Source: G963677325 sp963810555 (GTDB lineage Bacteria; Bacteroidota; Bacteroidia; Bacteroidales; Prolixibacteraceae). From it: a stretch of DNA of 64,000 nt. The position numbers and the translations under genes were made by a program. The notes under the pieces were generated by a model that was not told where the DNA came from, searched no databases, and saw only the letters and a list, made by a program, of their open reading frames with translations. Below are positions 1-9,861 of this stretch, one piece after another (within the stretch, counting starts at the first letter, position 1; the number at the start of each line of letters is the position of its first letter). Where the stretch lies: positions 62,001 to 126,000 of the forward strand of contig CAWENX010000017.1 in the NCBI GenBank assembly GCA_963810555.1. The letters run 5' to 3'.

Positions 1-128
1 TAATGATTCCTTTCAATATAAAATCAATGTTAAGTTTAACCTGTTTGGGGAATAAATCTCATGTTTTTAGAGTATTATTAAATAATTTTGCAGTTAAGCA
101 TCAATTAAATTAATTAAACATCACTTAA

Positions 129-1421
129 GTGGATCAACAAGCAGTTAATTTGAATGAAATCATCCGGAAATACAATCAAAATGTTCTGGATTTACTTTCC
201 CGGAGAGGAAAGAATATATTTTTCCCCAAATTGGGCATTTTAGCCCAGGCAGCCCAGGCAAGAGGGAAAAATATCAACGCCACCATCGGAGAGGCCAGGG
301 AAGACGACGGCACATCGATGCATCTGTCAGAATTTGATAAACTGATCAATCTTCCGGTCGCTTCTGTTTTCCCTTACGCACCCAGTTTCGGTAAAAAAGA
401 CTTAAGAGACACATGGAAAGAGTTTATTATCCGAAAAAATCCATCCCTCGGCAACACCCTTTTCAGTACTCCGATTGCCACCAACGGACTGACACACGGC
501 ATTAGCATTGCCAGCTACATGTTTGTCGATGAAGGCGATGCGATAGTTATGCCTGATCTGTTCTGGGAAAACTATTCGCTGATATTCGAAAATGCTTACC
601 TGGGCAATGTTGAAACGTTTGAGATGTTCAAAAACGGAGCCTTCAACATTGAAGGATTAAAGAGAAAACTGGATTCGGTTAAGGAGAAAATTATCCTTCT
701 TTTAAACTTCCCGAATAATCCGACCGGTTATACCCCGCTTGAAAACGAAATAGGACCGATTGTTGATGCCCTGACTGAACAGGCGGCCTTGGGTAAAAAA
801 GTGGTTGTCATCATTGATGATGCCTACTTCGGTCTTGTTTATGAAGATAATGTTTATAAAGAATCGATATTTACCCGGCTGGCTTCGGCTCATGAGAATC
901 TGCTTGCCGTAAAGCTCGACGGCCCTACAAAGGAAGATTACGTCTGGGGATTCAGGGTGGGATTCATTTCTTACGGAATAAAAAACGGAACCCAGGAACT
1001 GTATGAAGCATTGGAAAATAAGACTGCAGGAGCCATTCGCGGAAATATCTCCAATATCAGTCATCTTTCTCAATCATTGCTTCATAAGGCTTATTTTTCT
1101 GAACAGTACAAAGCCGACAAACTGAGTAAATATGAGACCTTAAAATCCCGCTACCAGGAGATTGTCGGGACCCTCAGTAATAATCCAAAGTATAAGGACT
1201 ATTTTGAAGCCCTGCCTTTCAACTCCGGGTATTTTATGTGCATTCAGCTGAAGGACGGTCTTGATGCCGAGAAAATAAGACAAATACTGCTTGAGAAATA
1301 CAGCACCGGTGTTATTGTCTTTGGCAACCTTATCCGGCTTGCTTTTTCGGCTGTTCCTAAGTCAAAGATCGCTTTACTGATTGAAAATATTTATTCTGCA
1401 TGCGAAGAAGCAGGAAAATAA
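129..1421 (+). CDS. Pyridoxal-phosphate aminotransferase, class I/II
   Basis: A 430-residue fold-type I aminotransferase (COG0436-like), expected to move amino groups between an amino acid and a 2-oxo acid in the cytoplasm. Visible family marks are NFPNNPTGY near residue 193, IIDDAYFG near 228 (Asp that pairs with the cofactor pyridine N), a probable Schiff-base lysine near residue 267 in GPTKEDYVWGFR, and a C-terminal NLIRLAF whose Arg (near 402) would bind the substrate carboxylate. The start is GTG at 129, directly after an in-frame TAA, so no longer N-terminus is possible; no strong Shine-Dalgarno is seen. The substrate cannot be read from sequence. It lies 60 bp upstream of pckG on the same strand, so co-transcription is plausible. 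Family assignment is firm, the specific reaction is not. Confidence 0.85.
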   Translation: MDQQAVNLNEIIRKYNQNVLDLLSRRGKNIFFPKLGILAQAAQARGKNINATIGEAREDDGTSMHLSEFDKLINLPVASVFPYAPSFGKKDLRDTWKEFIIRKNPSLGNTLFSTPIATNGLTHGISIASYMFVDEGDAIVMPDLFWENYSLIFENAYLGNVETFEMFKNGAFNIEGLKRKLDSVKEKIILLLNFPNNPTGYTPLENEIGPIVDALTEQAALGKKVVVIIDDAYFGLVYEDNVYKESIFTRLASAHENLLAVKLDGPTKEDYVWGFRVGFISYGIKNGTQELYEALENKTAGAIRGNISNISHLSQSLLHKAYFSEQYKADKLSKYETLKSRYQEIVGTLSNNPKYKDYFEALPFNSGYFMCIQLKDGLDAEKIRQILLEKYSTGVIVFGNLIRLAFSAVPKSKIALLIENIYSACEEAGK

Positions 1422-1481
1422 TGACGAATAACGAATTACGAATTACAAAACAGGATTTATTAATATCAAAATTGAAATTTA

Positions 1482-3275
1482 ATGACAGATAATCAAAAGT
1501 TAATCAATTGGGTAAATGAATGGGCTGAACATTGTCAGCCTGACAAAGTTTACTGGTGTGACGGTTCGCAGGAAGAAAACAACCGGCTTCTATCTGAGAT
1601 GGTAGCCAAAGGAACGGCTGTAAAACTTAACGAAAAGAAACGTCCAAACAGTTACTATTTTCAATCGGACCCAAGTGATGTGGCTCGGGTAGAAGACCGT
1701 ACCTATATTTGTTCAAAGAGAAAGGAAGATGCAGGTCCCACAAACAACTGGGCAGACCCTGCAGAAATGAAGGCGACTCTTCGCAAGTACTATAAAGGAT
1801 GTATGAAAGGACGTACCATGTATGTGATTCCTTTCAGTATGGGCCCCTTGGGTTCGGATATTTCCCATATCGGGATTGAATTGACTGATTCAGCTTATGT
1901 TGTAGCAAATATGAGGATTATGACAAGGATGGGTAAAGCCGTTCTCGATGTACTTGGTAACGGAGATTTTGTCCCATGCGTCCATTCAATAGGAGCGCCT
2001 CTTAAACCGGGTGAGGAAGATGTAAAATGGCCCTGTGCGCCAATTAAAGACAAATATATCACTCATTTCCCCGAAACCAATGAGATATGGTCATATGGAA
2101 GCGGCTACGGAGGAAATGCCCTGCTTGGGAAGAAATGTTTTGCTCTGCGTATTGCCTCAAATATGGCAAGAAGAGAAGGCTGGCTTGCGGAACATATGCT
2201 CATCATGGGAATCACCAATCCCAAAGGAGTTAAAAAATATATTGCGGCTGCCTTTCCAAGCGCTTGCGGCAAGACAAACCTGGCCATGCTGATCCCGACG
2301 ATACCGGGATGGAAAGTTGAAACTGTGGGCGACGATATCGCCTGGATGAAATTTGGTAAAGACGGACGGTTGTATGCCATTAATCCGGAAGCCGGTTTCT
2401 TTGGTGTAGCTCCATACACTTCCATGGAGACCAATCCCAACGCAATGCTTTCCACAAAAGCCAACTCTATATTTACCAACACTGCATTAACTCCGGATGG
2501 AGATGTCTGGTGGGAGGGTATTGGATATGATGCTCCGGAAGGGACCATTACGTGGACAAATGAAAAATACGACCCTGTCAGCGGAAAACCGGCAGCCCAT
2601 CCGAATGCGAGATTTACTTCCCCTGCAAGTCAATGCCCTGCTATTGACAAGGATTGGGAAAATCCTGCAGGAGTACCTATTTCTGCCATACTTTTTGGCG
2701 GACGTCGTCCGGGAACAGTCCCCCTTGTTTACCAATCATTTGACTGGAATCACGGCGTTTTCATGGGATCCATTGTGGGTTCAGAAGTAACTGCTGCTGC
2801 TATCGGATTAAAAGCAGGCGTCCGACGCGATCCCTTTGCAATGTTACCCTTCTGTGGTTACAACATGGCTGATTATTTCAGACATTGGATTAAAATTGGT
2901 CAGACGGCTCCCGACAAAGATAAATTACCTAAAATTTTCAATGTTAATTGGTTCCGTAAGGGTGCTGACGGTAAATTCCTGTGGCCCGGTTATGGTGATA
3001 ATATCCGTGTCTTGGAATGGATATTTGAACGGGTTGAAGGGAAAGCCTCTGCTGTTGAAACTTCAATTGGATATGTTCCGACAACCGACTCATTAAATAT
3101 TGTGGGTCTGAATGGCATAGCTCATGATCTGAAAGAACTCTTGTCAGTCGACAAAGACAAATGGTCAAACGAGCTTAAGATGGTAAAAGAACAATATGCA
3201 AATTTTGGCGACCGTCTTCCCTCTGAATTGACAAAACAGGTAGAGACAATAGAATCGCGCCTGGAAAATAAATAA
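1482..3275 (+). CDS. pckG: Phosphoenolpyruvate carboxykinase (GTP)
   Basis: A 597-residue GTP-dependent PEP carboxykinase that interconverts oxaloacetate plus GTP with PEP, CO2 and GDP in the cytoplasm. The P-loop-like kinase motif FPSACGKTNLAM lies near residues 256-267, followed by VGDDIAWMKFG with the metal-binding Asp. GGRRPGTVPLVYQSFDW and the FCGYNMADYFRHW block are typical of the GTP class and unlike the ATP class. Length matches the family (about 590-620). In anaerobic Bacteroidetes this enzyme often runs in the carboxylating direction during fermentation to succinate; that direction is inferred here. It follows an aminotransferase and converges on an ABC cassette across a hairpin-rich gap. 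The frame is intact. Confidence 0.97.
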   Translation: MTDNQKLINWVNEWAEHCQPDKVYWCDGSQEENNRLLSEMVAKGTAVKLNEKKRPNSYYFQSDPSDVARVEDRTYICSKRKEDAGPTNNWADPAEMKATLRKYYKGCMKGRTMYVIPFSMGPLGSDISHIGIELTDSAYVVANMRIMTRMGKAVLDVLGNGDFVPCVHSIGAPLKPGEEDVKWPCAPIKDKYITHFPETNEIWSYGSGYGGNALLGKKCFALRIASNMARREGWLAEHMLIMGITNPKGVKKYIAAAFPSACGKTNLAMLIPTIPGWKVETVGDDIAWMKFGKDGRLYAINPEAGFFGVAPYTSMETNPNAMLSTKANSIFTNTALTPDGDVWWEGIGYDAPEGTITWTNEKYDPVSGKPAAHPNARFTSPASQCPAIDKDWENPAGVPISAILFGGRRPGTVPLVYQSFDWNHGVFMGSIVGSEVTAAAIGLKAGVRRDPFAMLPFCGYNMADYFRHWIKIGQTAPDKDKLPKIFNVNWFRKGADGKFLWPGYGDNIRVLEWIFERVEGKASAVETSIGYVPTTDSLNIVGLNGIAHDLKELLSVDKDKWSNELKMVKEQYANFGDRLPSELTKQVETIESRLENK

Positions 3276-3312
3276 AAGGAAACCGGAGAACGGAGAACGG
3301 AGACTGGAGAAC

Positions 3313-3372
3313 GGAAAAAGGAAACCGGACTTGGTATTATTAACTTTTTCCCTTCTCCGGTTTCCTTTTTCC
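3313..3372. terminator. Long hairpin between convergent genes, probable bidirectional terminator
   Basis: A perfect 17-bp inverted repeat (arms 3313-3329 and 3356-3372, arm GGAAAAAGGAAACCGGA) with a 26-nt loop separates pckG from the convergent ABC permease gene. The left side also contains tandem GGAGAACGGAGA-type words, so the arm seems to have grown by word duplication. Terminator function is inferred from position and fold. Confidence 0.6.
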
Positions 3373-3383
3373 CTTCTCCCTTT

Positions 3384-4451
3384 TTATCTTGATCGGATTT
3401 CCCTTTTCATAAAAGAAACATAGGATAGTACAAAGCAAAGGACTGTAGCAGCTACAAGGCCTGTAATATGAGGCCAGACAAGCAAAATACTTTGACCAAG
3501 GGGCAGAGGCCCCGGAATTGTTCCGATATACTGCTGCTGAGTCAATGGTCCAAGACTATGTATGGAAGGCATCATAATAGTTGTTGTGGCCTCGCTGTAA
3601 AGCTGGCTTGGCATAATCCTCGACAAAGTAAGTTTCAATTGTTCCATACCAGAATGCTGAGGTCCGCCTGCCATATAAGGTGAAGAAGCCGCTTCAGTTA
3701 CCAGATTCAAAATCAAGACGTAAAATGCTGTAAAAAAAAGCCATACAGCAATTCCTGATAGAGCCGAGGTGGCTGGTTGACGAAATTGTACTGAGAAAAG
3801 TATGGACAGATTCAACCAGAAGGCTACATAGAGTATACTGATAATAATAAAGATAATAATCCGTAAAAATTCTTCTACAGTAGGAGGTATGCCAATTGCC
3901 ATTAAACCTGAGCCAATTACAAGAAATCCAAGTGCAAAAAACATGACGCTGATAACTGTCAGAGCGCCGAGGAATTTGGCATTCAGTAAATAATCCCGGT
4001 GAATAGGTTGTGCCAGAATCCGGCTGATGGTTCGATTATTTTGTTCAGAATTCACTGCATCAAATCCCATACTGATTCCAAGCAAGGGTCCTAAAAAGCT
4101 GATAAAAGCAATAAAAGAGGGCAGTGAACGGTCGGTTAAAGTGAAGAGTTTCAAAAAGAAAAAAGTCCCCAGAGGGTCATTGGGTTTAACGGCGCTTCCG
4201 ATGTTTGTCAGCGCTGTGTAAATTGATCCGAGGCAGGTAAATACAATTATAGCAATCAGAATAATAAAACGCCAGCTCCTTACATGATCGGAAATTTCCT
4301 TGTTTAGTATCACCCTGAAGGGATGCATTATTTTTTCACTGTTTCCCGCATCTGCGGATCGCTTAAATAAATTTAACGAATCTAAAAAGTGATGCATATT
4401 CCTCAGAATTGGTTCAAAAAAACCGGTTCTTTGTACATCAGCATTATTCAT
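3384..4451 (-). CDS. ABC-2 type transporter permease (NosY-like)
   Basis: A multi-pass ABC permease of about 355 residues with an N-terminal cytoplasmic stretch, a first membrane helix (WRFIILIAIIVFTCLGSI), a long non-cytoplasmic loop and further helices ending FVLSYVSFMKREIRSR. It resembles COG1277 permeases. I place the start at the ATG at 4451: AAGGAGGG lies 8 nt upstream of it, whereas the open frame's earlier ATG at 4457 is only 2 nt away. The gene overlaps the 3' end of the upstream ATPase by 8 bases, indicating translational coupling. With the ATPase and the NEW3 protein it forms a three-gene exporter-like cassette on the minus strand. The substrate is unknown. Confidence 0.85.
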   Translation of the reverse strand: MNNADVQRTGFFEPILRNMHHFLDSLNLFKRSADAGNSEKIMHPFRVILNKEISDHVRSWRFIILIAIIVFTCLGSIYTALTNIGSAVKPNDPLGTFFFLKLFTLTDRSLPSFIAFISFLGPLLGISMGFDAVNSEQNNRTISRILAQPIHRDYLLNAKFLGALTVISVMFFALGFLVIGSGLMAIGIPPTVEEFLRIIIFIIISILYVAFWLNLSILFSVQFRQPATSALSGIAVWLFFTAFYVLILNLVTEAASSPYMAGGPQHSGMEQLKLTLSRIMPSQLYSEATTTIMMPSIHSLGPLTQQQYIGTIPGPLPLGQSILLVWPHITGLVAATVLCFVLSYVSFMKREIRSR

Positions 4452-5439
4452 TATCATTCCCTCCTTCAAAATATTTATAATAAATATCATCAAGTCCGTA
4501 TTCCTTCTTATTCAGATAAAATAATCCCGTGCCTGACTCAATGATCGCTTTTGAGATTTCGAAAGTCATATCATCAGAACATCCGATTTGAAATATCCCA
4601 TCTTTAATCTCAATAGAATTGATTCCATCGATATTTTGCAATTGTTCCTTTAACAAATCTGCCGTATAATTTACTTTGGGGACTCCTGGCTGAGATCTTT
4701 GAACAACACCTAATTCGATAACATATTTACTTTTGGTGAACAACTTCCTGGAAAGAGTTGATATATCACCTTCGGCTAAAAGTTTACCATTGACGAATAT
4801 TCCAACCCTGTCACAGACTTCCTGAACATGATGTAAATCATGCGAACAAAAAAGTACGGTCAGGCCCTCTTCCCTGCTCAAATCCACTATTAAGCTCAGG
4901 AATTCTTTCACCCCCGTTGGATCAAGCCCAAGCGTCGGTTCATCAAGGATTATTATCTCAGGATTTTTCACCAATACATCGGCGAGGCCGAGACGCTGCA
5001 GCATACCGCGTGAATATTTCCCCGTTTTTTTTCCTGCAGCATCAGATAAACCGACACGACCCAGTATCAGGGTAACTTTATTTCCTGCATCCTTCTCAGA
5101 AAGACCATTTATTTTTGCAGTGTACATCAGATTATCAAACCCGGTGTAACTGTCATAGAATCCTACATCCTCCGGCAGATACCCTATTCTCCTTTTGACC
5201 TCGATAGGATTTGTTGTCGGATCAATACCACACACGCTTGCAGAACCGGAAGTCGGTTCAGTTAATCCCAGCATCATCAAAATCGTAGTTGATTTTCCTG
5301 CACCATTGGGACCAAGTAATCCAAAAATCTCTCCCCGGCGAATATTCAGGTTCAGTTGATCAACGGCAGTAAACGATCCGTACTTTTTTGTCAGATTTGT
5401 AAGTTCGATAATATTTTCGTCCACAATTTTATTTGTCAT
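4444..5439 (-). CDS. ABC transporter ATP-binding protein
   Basis: A 331-residue ATPase for the adjacent permease. Walker A GPNGAGKST is at residues 43-51, Q-loop GYLPED near 86, signature YSRGM at 142-146 (a variant of LSGGQ), Walker B IIILDEP at 162-168 and switch His at 200 (CSHDLH). The roughly 100 residues after the nucleotide-binding domain form the C-terminal extension usual for ABC-2 exporters. It lies 82 bp downstream of the NEW3-domain gene and overlaps the permease gene. The arrangement matches the known NEW3 protein plus ATPase plus NosY-like permease neighbourhood. All catalytic motifs look intact. Confidence 0.95.
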   Translation of the reverse strand: MTNKIVDENIIELTNLTKKYGSFTAVDQLNLNIRRGEIFGLLGPNGAGKSTTILMMLGLTEPTSGSASVCGIDPTTNPIEVKRRIGYLPEDVGFYDSYTGFDNLMYTAKINGLSEKDAGNKVTLILGRVGLSDAAGKKTGKYSRGMLQRLGLADVLVKNPEIIILDEPTLGLDPTGVKEFLSLIVDLSREEGLTVLFCSHDLHHVQEVCDRVGIFVNGKLLAEGDISTLSRKLFTKSKYVIELGVVQRSQPGVPKVNYTADLLKEQLQNIDGINSIEIKDGIFQIGCSDDMTFEISKAIIESGTGLFYLNKKEYGLDDIYYKYFEGGNDNE

Positions 5440-5521
5440 GAGTCACTATTCGAGTGGAAAGGTGAAAGAGTGAAAAGTTGAAAGAGTTAAAATATTTGTC
5501 ATTCATCACTTGTCATTAAAA

Positions 5522-6673
5522 TTACCTTCTTCCGTATTTACGGAACAGATAATACACGCTTCCCAAAGCGGCAAGAATAACCAATACTCCGATCCAGCCC
5601 CAAAGCATGGGTGTTTCAACGGAAATTCTTAAGGATATTGCCGATGACGTTTCCGGTGTCTTGACTTGAATATTCGTGCCATAATCTCCCGGGATTGCTT
5701 TCTTATCGGACGTTATCATGGCAACCATCCTTGCTACTCTGCCGGGCTGGAGTTTATCTATTTTTTGAGGATCAAATGATACATTCCAGTTAAGAGGTGT
5801 CGAAGCGTTAGGTGTAATATCTGAAAGAACTGATGAGCCTGTGTTAATAATCTTAAGTTCCAGTTGTTTTGTGCCCCCTGCAGTAAGATCAGTACTTAAC
5901 AATCCGCTTGGTGTAGTCAGCTCCATGCTGAATGAGCCTGTAATCACGACTTCAAGTTCAAGATCGGCTGATGTTGCATTGGTTGCAGCCCTGACAGGGA
6001 TTTTGTAAGTGCCGGCTTCAATTCTTTCGGGTGGTCTTACTTCAATCACGAGTGGCTGTGCGCTGTTTGGTTCAATGGTAACTGATGTTACAGCATTATA
6101 ATTGAATTTAAAGGTCACTGTCCAGCCACGCGGCGCATTGGATATCAATGCATATTGCTGTTTATCTCCTGTCCCGTTTTTAAGATTTGTATTAAATGTG
6201 TAAGTTAAATTGGCATTCCCCTGCATATTTGACTGCTGAGCAACAAAATCCGTTTTATAAATCCCCTGTTCCGCTATATTTATAACCAACGGGAGTGATG
6301 TCAAACCTGCAGCAAGAACCTGGAATTGATAGTTTCCTTTATTTACCTTATAAGGAACATCCACTTTAAGAGCCAGACTTTTCTTTTCGCCGGGCAATAT
6401 GGAAATTTGTTTGACAGTATAGTTTCCTGATTTTAAAATATAAATCCACCCTCTTGGCATGCCTGTCACTGATAATTCTGCATTCTGAATTTCATTGCTG
6501 TTGTTTATAACATCAATTTCATAATCGACAGACTCACCGGGTGCAACAGAGACTTTTGTATAGGGTGTGTACAATGTCACACTATTGGCAGCCTGATCAG
6601 CCAAACTCATAATTGATACAGTTCCTAATAATAAGGTCACATAAAATTTTAACCAATTCCTTTGTATTGACAT
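5522..6673 (-). CDS. Secreted, membrane-anchored NEW3-domain (NPCBM-associated) protein
   Basis: A protein of about 383 residues with an N-terminal signal sequence (NWLKFYVTLLLGTVSIMSLA), then three similar beta-sandwich repeats with NEW3-type phrases (VAPGESVDYEIDVINNS, ISILPGEKKSLALKVDVP, IEPNSAQPLVIEVRPPE, ITPNASTPLNWNVSFDP). It ends in one transmembrane helix (MLWGWIGVLVILAALGSVYY) and a basic tail. It should sit in the inner membrane with the repeats outside. The start is taken as ATG at 6673, which GGAGGA precedes by 7 nt; an ATG two codons earlier is too close to it. It heads the ABC cassette, suggesting a binding or periplasmic partner role, but no ligand can be named. Confidence 0.8.
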   Translation of the reverse strand: MSIQRNWLKFYVTLLLGTVSIMSLADQAANSVTLYTPYTKVSVAPGESVDYEIDVINNSNEIQNAELSVTGMPRGWIYILKSGNYTVKQISILPGEKKSLALKVDVPYKVNKGNYQFQVLAAGLTSLPLVINIAEQGIYKTDFVAQQSNMQGNANLTYTFNTNLKNGTGDKQQYALISNAPRGWTVTFKFNYNAVTSVTIEPNSAQPLVIEVRPPERIEAGTYKIPVRAATNATSADLELEVVITGSFSMELTTPSGLLSTDLTAGGTKQLELKIINTGSSVLSDITPNASTPLNWNVSFDPQKIDKLQPGRVARMVAMITSDKKAIPGDYGTNIQVKTPETSSAISLRISVETPMLWGWIGVLVILAALGSVYYLFRKYGRR

Positions 6674-7220
6674 AATCATATCCTCCGTAGTTGTTTGCGT
6701 TTAAGTTTATAATTTGCAAGGCGAAAATAAACAAACTCCAAAGAAAACAAAAATTAACTTTGACACAGTTAAAAAAGGTATTATTTCTTTAATACTAACT
6801 TCATTCATAATACAATAGAATATTATGACTGACTAACCTGATGATATAAATATTCTTACAAATTCACCTCTTCATTTTGATTTTTAACAGTTTAAGTAAG
6901 AAAAAACAATTTTCAACAAATCAAAATTGGGGAATAAAATGTTTTGAATTTTTGTTGGAAATGATCCGATTCATGAAATCTGGGATTGATCTCTTCAAAT
7001 AATCTGTCTTGAATGATTATCCGAAGCTTAACCAAAATGATTTTTACAGCTTCAAAATTTGTCCTTGACTCTCGTTATCATAGTACTTGTGTTAAACTTT
7101 TTAATATTATCCTAAAGAATGTGAATAATAAAATGAATATTTATGCAAAATCAGTGCTTAATTTAAACCCTTACCTGCTCCGTATTTTGTTCGTGATTGC
7201 TTCGTAATTGGTTCGGTACT
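6674..7220. other. Intergenic DNA with no recognised gene
   Basis: AT-rich DNA between the divergent NEW3 gene and the LtaS-like gene. I see no RNA gene. A 64-codon open frame at 7013-7207 (+) has no family resemblance and is treated as chance. Beyond it lies a structured repeat at 7221-7407, then more AT-rich DNA to 7736. Confidence 0.6.
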
Positions 7221-7407
7221 ACCAATGACAGATTTTTTAGAAGTGTCTTTTGATCTCGCTTCATGAGATGCCCCACTTCGTGTCGGCATGATACTTTTGT
7301 TCTGAGGGCTGGGGGGTGATAAGGGGCGGCTCTGCCGCCCCTTATCACCCCCCATTGTTACGCCCAGGTGTCATTCCGAACGCAGCGAAGCGGAGTGAGG
7401 AATCTCA
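7221..7407 (-). repeat. Palindromic intergenic repeat element, copy 1
   Basis: About 187 bp that recurs in inverted orientation at 29814-29989 with high identity by eye. The core is a perfect 20-bp inverted repeat (7311-7330 and 7334-7353, starting GGGGGGTGATAAGG) with a 3-nt loop. The flanks are themselves related in inverted order: ATTCCGAACGCAGCGAAG with GAGTGAGGAATCTC on one side, and a diverged version containing ACTTCGTGTCGGCATGA on the other. Words like GTCATTCCGAACGNAGTGAGGAATCT are a widespread type of bacterial intergenic repeat. Non-coding. Confidence 0.85.
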
Positions 7408-7736
7408 GATATTTATCCCTTGAAGTACTTCCTGTCATTATTGCATCATGCCTCATTTTAATTGGGGTAGGTATTCGGACAGTCAAAACACATTGTATAT
7501 ATATGCATCTCAATTGTATAATTATACATTTTTATTTTTATATGCAATCTTTTTAATAACTTATCCGGTAAAAAATATCAAAAGAGTACAATTTGGGGTA
7601 TGCATTTAATTTACTTTTCCGGAAATTATAAATCGATGAATAAACTATCCTGGTTATTAGGTAATTCCACAAGTTATGCCAGATTTTTTTGATTCAAATA
7701 AGCTATTAAATTTGCATTCGGATTTTTAATCAAAAA

Positions 7737-9677
7737 ATGGTCGGATTAAGACTAAAACCGAAAGGGTACATCATAAACGAATATCTGGTACTCATATTCA
7801 GATTCCTGTTTCTGATGGTATTATATTCTGCCTGCCGGATTATTTTCTTTCTCTTTAATACAAGCTTATTCCCCAATGTGAATCTGCCGTCGTTTTTGCG
7901 GATTATGAAAGGGGGAATAATGTTTGATACCAGCGCTGTGCTTTACATCAATGCTCTTTTCTTTGTCTTATACCTGTTACCTTTTCAGTTCAAATTTAAG
8001 GAATGGTACCAAAAAGGGCTTGCCTGGCTTTTTATGGTTAGCAATGCAATCGGACTGGCGATGAATTCATTCGATATCATTTATTACCGTTTTATACTTA
8101 AACGTACTACAGCCAGCGTTTTTGACATTGTAAGTTACGACAGCAACAAGACAAGGCTCACGATCAGATTTATTTATGATTACTGGTACATAGCACTAAT
8201 ATGGATTGCCCTGGTCGTCCTTCTCTATGCAGGCTATTCCTTGTTAAAGCCTAAGCCGATTAAGTTTAACGGGAAATGGAAATATGCCCTTACTTCTTTC
8301 TTTGCCCTTCTTATAGTTTCAGCCCTCAGCGTTGTAGGTATGAGAGGAGGATACATGTCGACTACACGGCCAATTAATATGAACAATGCCGGAAAATATG
8401 TCAATTCTCCCGAGGAGATGGCTCTGGTTCAAAATACACCCTTCTGTGTTATGCGTACATGGGGTAAAAAGAGTTTCGAAATAAAGAATTACTTCAAATC
8501 TGAAAAGGAACTGGATAATGTCTACACTCCTGTTGTGATACCTGATTCCACGGCTGTTATGAGAAAAGACAATGTTGTGGTGATCATTCTTGAAAGTTTC
8601 AGCCGCGAGTTTGTCGGAGCATTGAACAGGAATTTGAAAGGAGGGACCTACAAAGGATATACCCCTTTCCTCGATTCTCTGATCAGTGAAAGTCTTGTAT
8701 TTCCTAATGCCTTTGCAAACGGACGAAAATCTATTGATGCTATACCGGCAGTAACGGCCAGCATTCCGGCATTAGTATTGCCATATGTTGTTTCGGAACG
8801 CTCAGGGAACAGAATCAACAGTTTAGCCAGTTTATTGGGACAGCAGGGTTATGAAACTGCATTCTTTCACGGAGCGCCTGACGGATCAATGGGATTTGAT
8901 GCCTTTACAAAAATTGCTGGGTTTCAACATTATTTCGGCAAAAAAGAATACGGGAAGGAGGATGACTTCGATGGAATATGGGGAATATGGGATGAACCAT
9001 TTTTTCAATATTTCGCCGACGAAATGAACAAGATGAAAGAACCTTTTGCGACTACAATCTTTTCTGTTTCCTCTCATCACCCGTTTAAGGTACCTCTCCA
9101 GTATAAAGATAAATTCCCTGAAGGGGATATCCCTCTCCAGAAGTGCATAAGTTATACGGACTACGCATTGAAAAAATTCTTTGACAAGGCAAAAACAATG
9201 CCATGGTATAAAAACACCTTGTTCGTTATAACTGCAGACCACTGTTCAGAATCAGACTTTAAAGAATATAAAACCCTTATCAATTATTTTGCTGTTCCTT
9301 TGATTTTTTATAAACCGGATAACAGTCTCAAAGGGGTCGACGAATCAATTGCCCAACAGATCGATATTATGCCTTCCATTCTGGGATACCTCAACTACCC
9401 GAATCGTTACATAGCCTTTGGAGATAATCTTTTTGACAAGACCTCAAAACGTTTTGCCATTAATTACATTGAAGAATCCTACCAGTTTTTGATCGGAGAT
9501 TATGCCCTGTATTTCAATGATGATAAATTTACCGGAATTTATAACAGAATCACTGATCCCTACCTGACAAAAAATCTTTTGGGAACCAAAGATCTCAGCA
9601 AGGAAGAAAAACTTTACAAAGCTATTGTCCAGCAATTTAATAACCGGATGATGGAAGACCGGCTGACAATTAATTAA
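7737..9677 (+). CDS. LtaS-like membrane phosphoglycerol transferase / sulfatase-fold enzyme
   Basis: A 646-residue protein with about five N-terminal transmembrane helices (residues roughly 10-190) followed by an extracytoplasmic alkaline-phosphatase/sulfatase domain. It resembles lipoteichoic-acid-synthase-like proteins (COG1368), which in Gram-negatives transfer phosphoglycerol or phosphoethanolamine to glycans. Seen motifs: NVVVIILESFSREFVG (metal-binding Glu), GRKSIDAIPAVTASIP (probable nucleophile region, a Ser or Thr), FFHGAPDGSMGFD, FSVSSHHPFKVP and ITADHCSES (metal-binding Asp-His). The start ATG at 7737 follows an AT-rich leader with TAAATTTG at 7707-7714, a possible -7 box, but the upstream TTTG is too close (15 bp) to be convincing. 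It stands alone on its strand. The substrate is inferred, the fold is firm. Confidence 0.85.
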   Translation: MVGLRLKPKGYIINEYLVLIFRFLFLMVLYSACRIIFFLFNTSLFPNVNLPSFLRIMKGGIMFDTSAVLYINALFFVLYLLPFQFKFKEWYQKGLAWLFMVSNAIGLAMNSFDIIYYRFILKRTTASVFDIVSYDSNKTRLTIRFIYDYWYIALIWIALVVLLYAGYSLLKPKPIKFNGKWKYALTSFFALLIVSALSVVGMRGGYMSTTRPINMNNAGKYVNSPEEMALVQNTPFCVMRTWGKKSFEIKNYFKSEKELDNVYTPVVIPDSTAVMRKDNVVVIILESFSREFVGALNRNLKGGTYKGYTPFLDSLISESLVFPNAFANGRKSIDAIPAVTASIPALVLPYVVSERSGNRINSLASLLGQQGYETAFFHGAPDGSMGFDAFTKIAGFQHYFGKKEYGKEDDFDGIWGIWDEPFFQYFADEMNKMKEPFATTIFSVSSHHPFKVPLQYKDKFPEGDIPLQKCISYTDYALKKFFDKAKTMPWYKNTLFVITADHCSESDFKEYKTLINYFAVPLIFYKPDNSLKGVDESIAQQIDIMPSILGYLNYPNRYIAFGDNLFDKTSKRFAINYIEESYQFLIGDYALYFNDDKFTGIYNRITDPYLTKNLLGTKDLSKEEKLYKAIVQQFNNRMMEDRLTIN

Positions 9678-9689
9678 GAATTAAAGATT

Positions 9690-9830
9690 TAAAGAATGAA
9701 GGAAATGAGTTTGTGAGAATGTTAAAGGGCGGGAAACAGAGAGACTGTGAAATTGAGAAAATTAAAAATCTCACATTCTCATCTTCACAATCTCTCATAT
9801 TCATCCCTTTCATTTTAATTCCTTAATTAC
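9690..9830. terminator. Imperfect long hairpin between convergent genes
   Basis: A purine-rich left half (words such as GAATGAAGGAAATGAG and GTGAGAATG) is followed by a pyrimidine-rich right half that is its imperfect reverse complement (CATTCTCATCTTCACAA, CCCTTTCATTTT). It separates the LtaS-like gene from the convergent ansA, and a transcript from either side could fold here. Terminator role is inferred. Confidence 0.4.
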
Positions 9831-9861
9831 TAAAAGACTGTAGTCTAAATCCTTAAAACCC

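Noticed and set aside
7013..7207. 64-codon plus-strand open frame
   Set aside because: AT-rich, hydrophobic by composition only, no family and no proper start context.
7688..7714. Promoter of the LtaS-like gene (TTTG and TAAATTTG)
   Set aside because: The spacing is 15 bp rather than 19-21, so only the -7-like box is mentioned in the gene entry.
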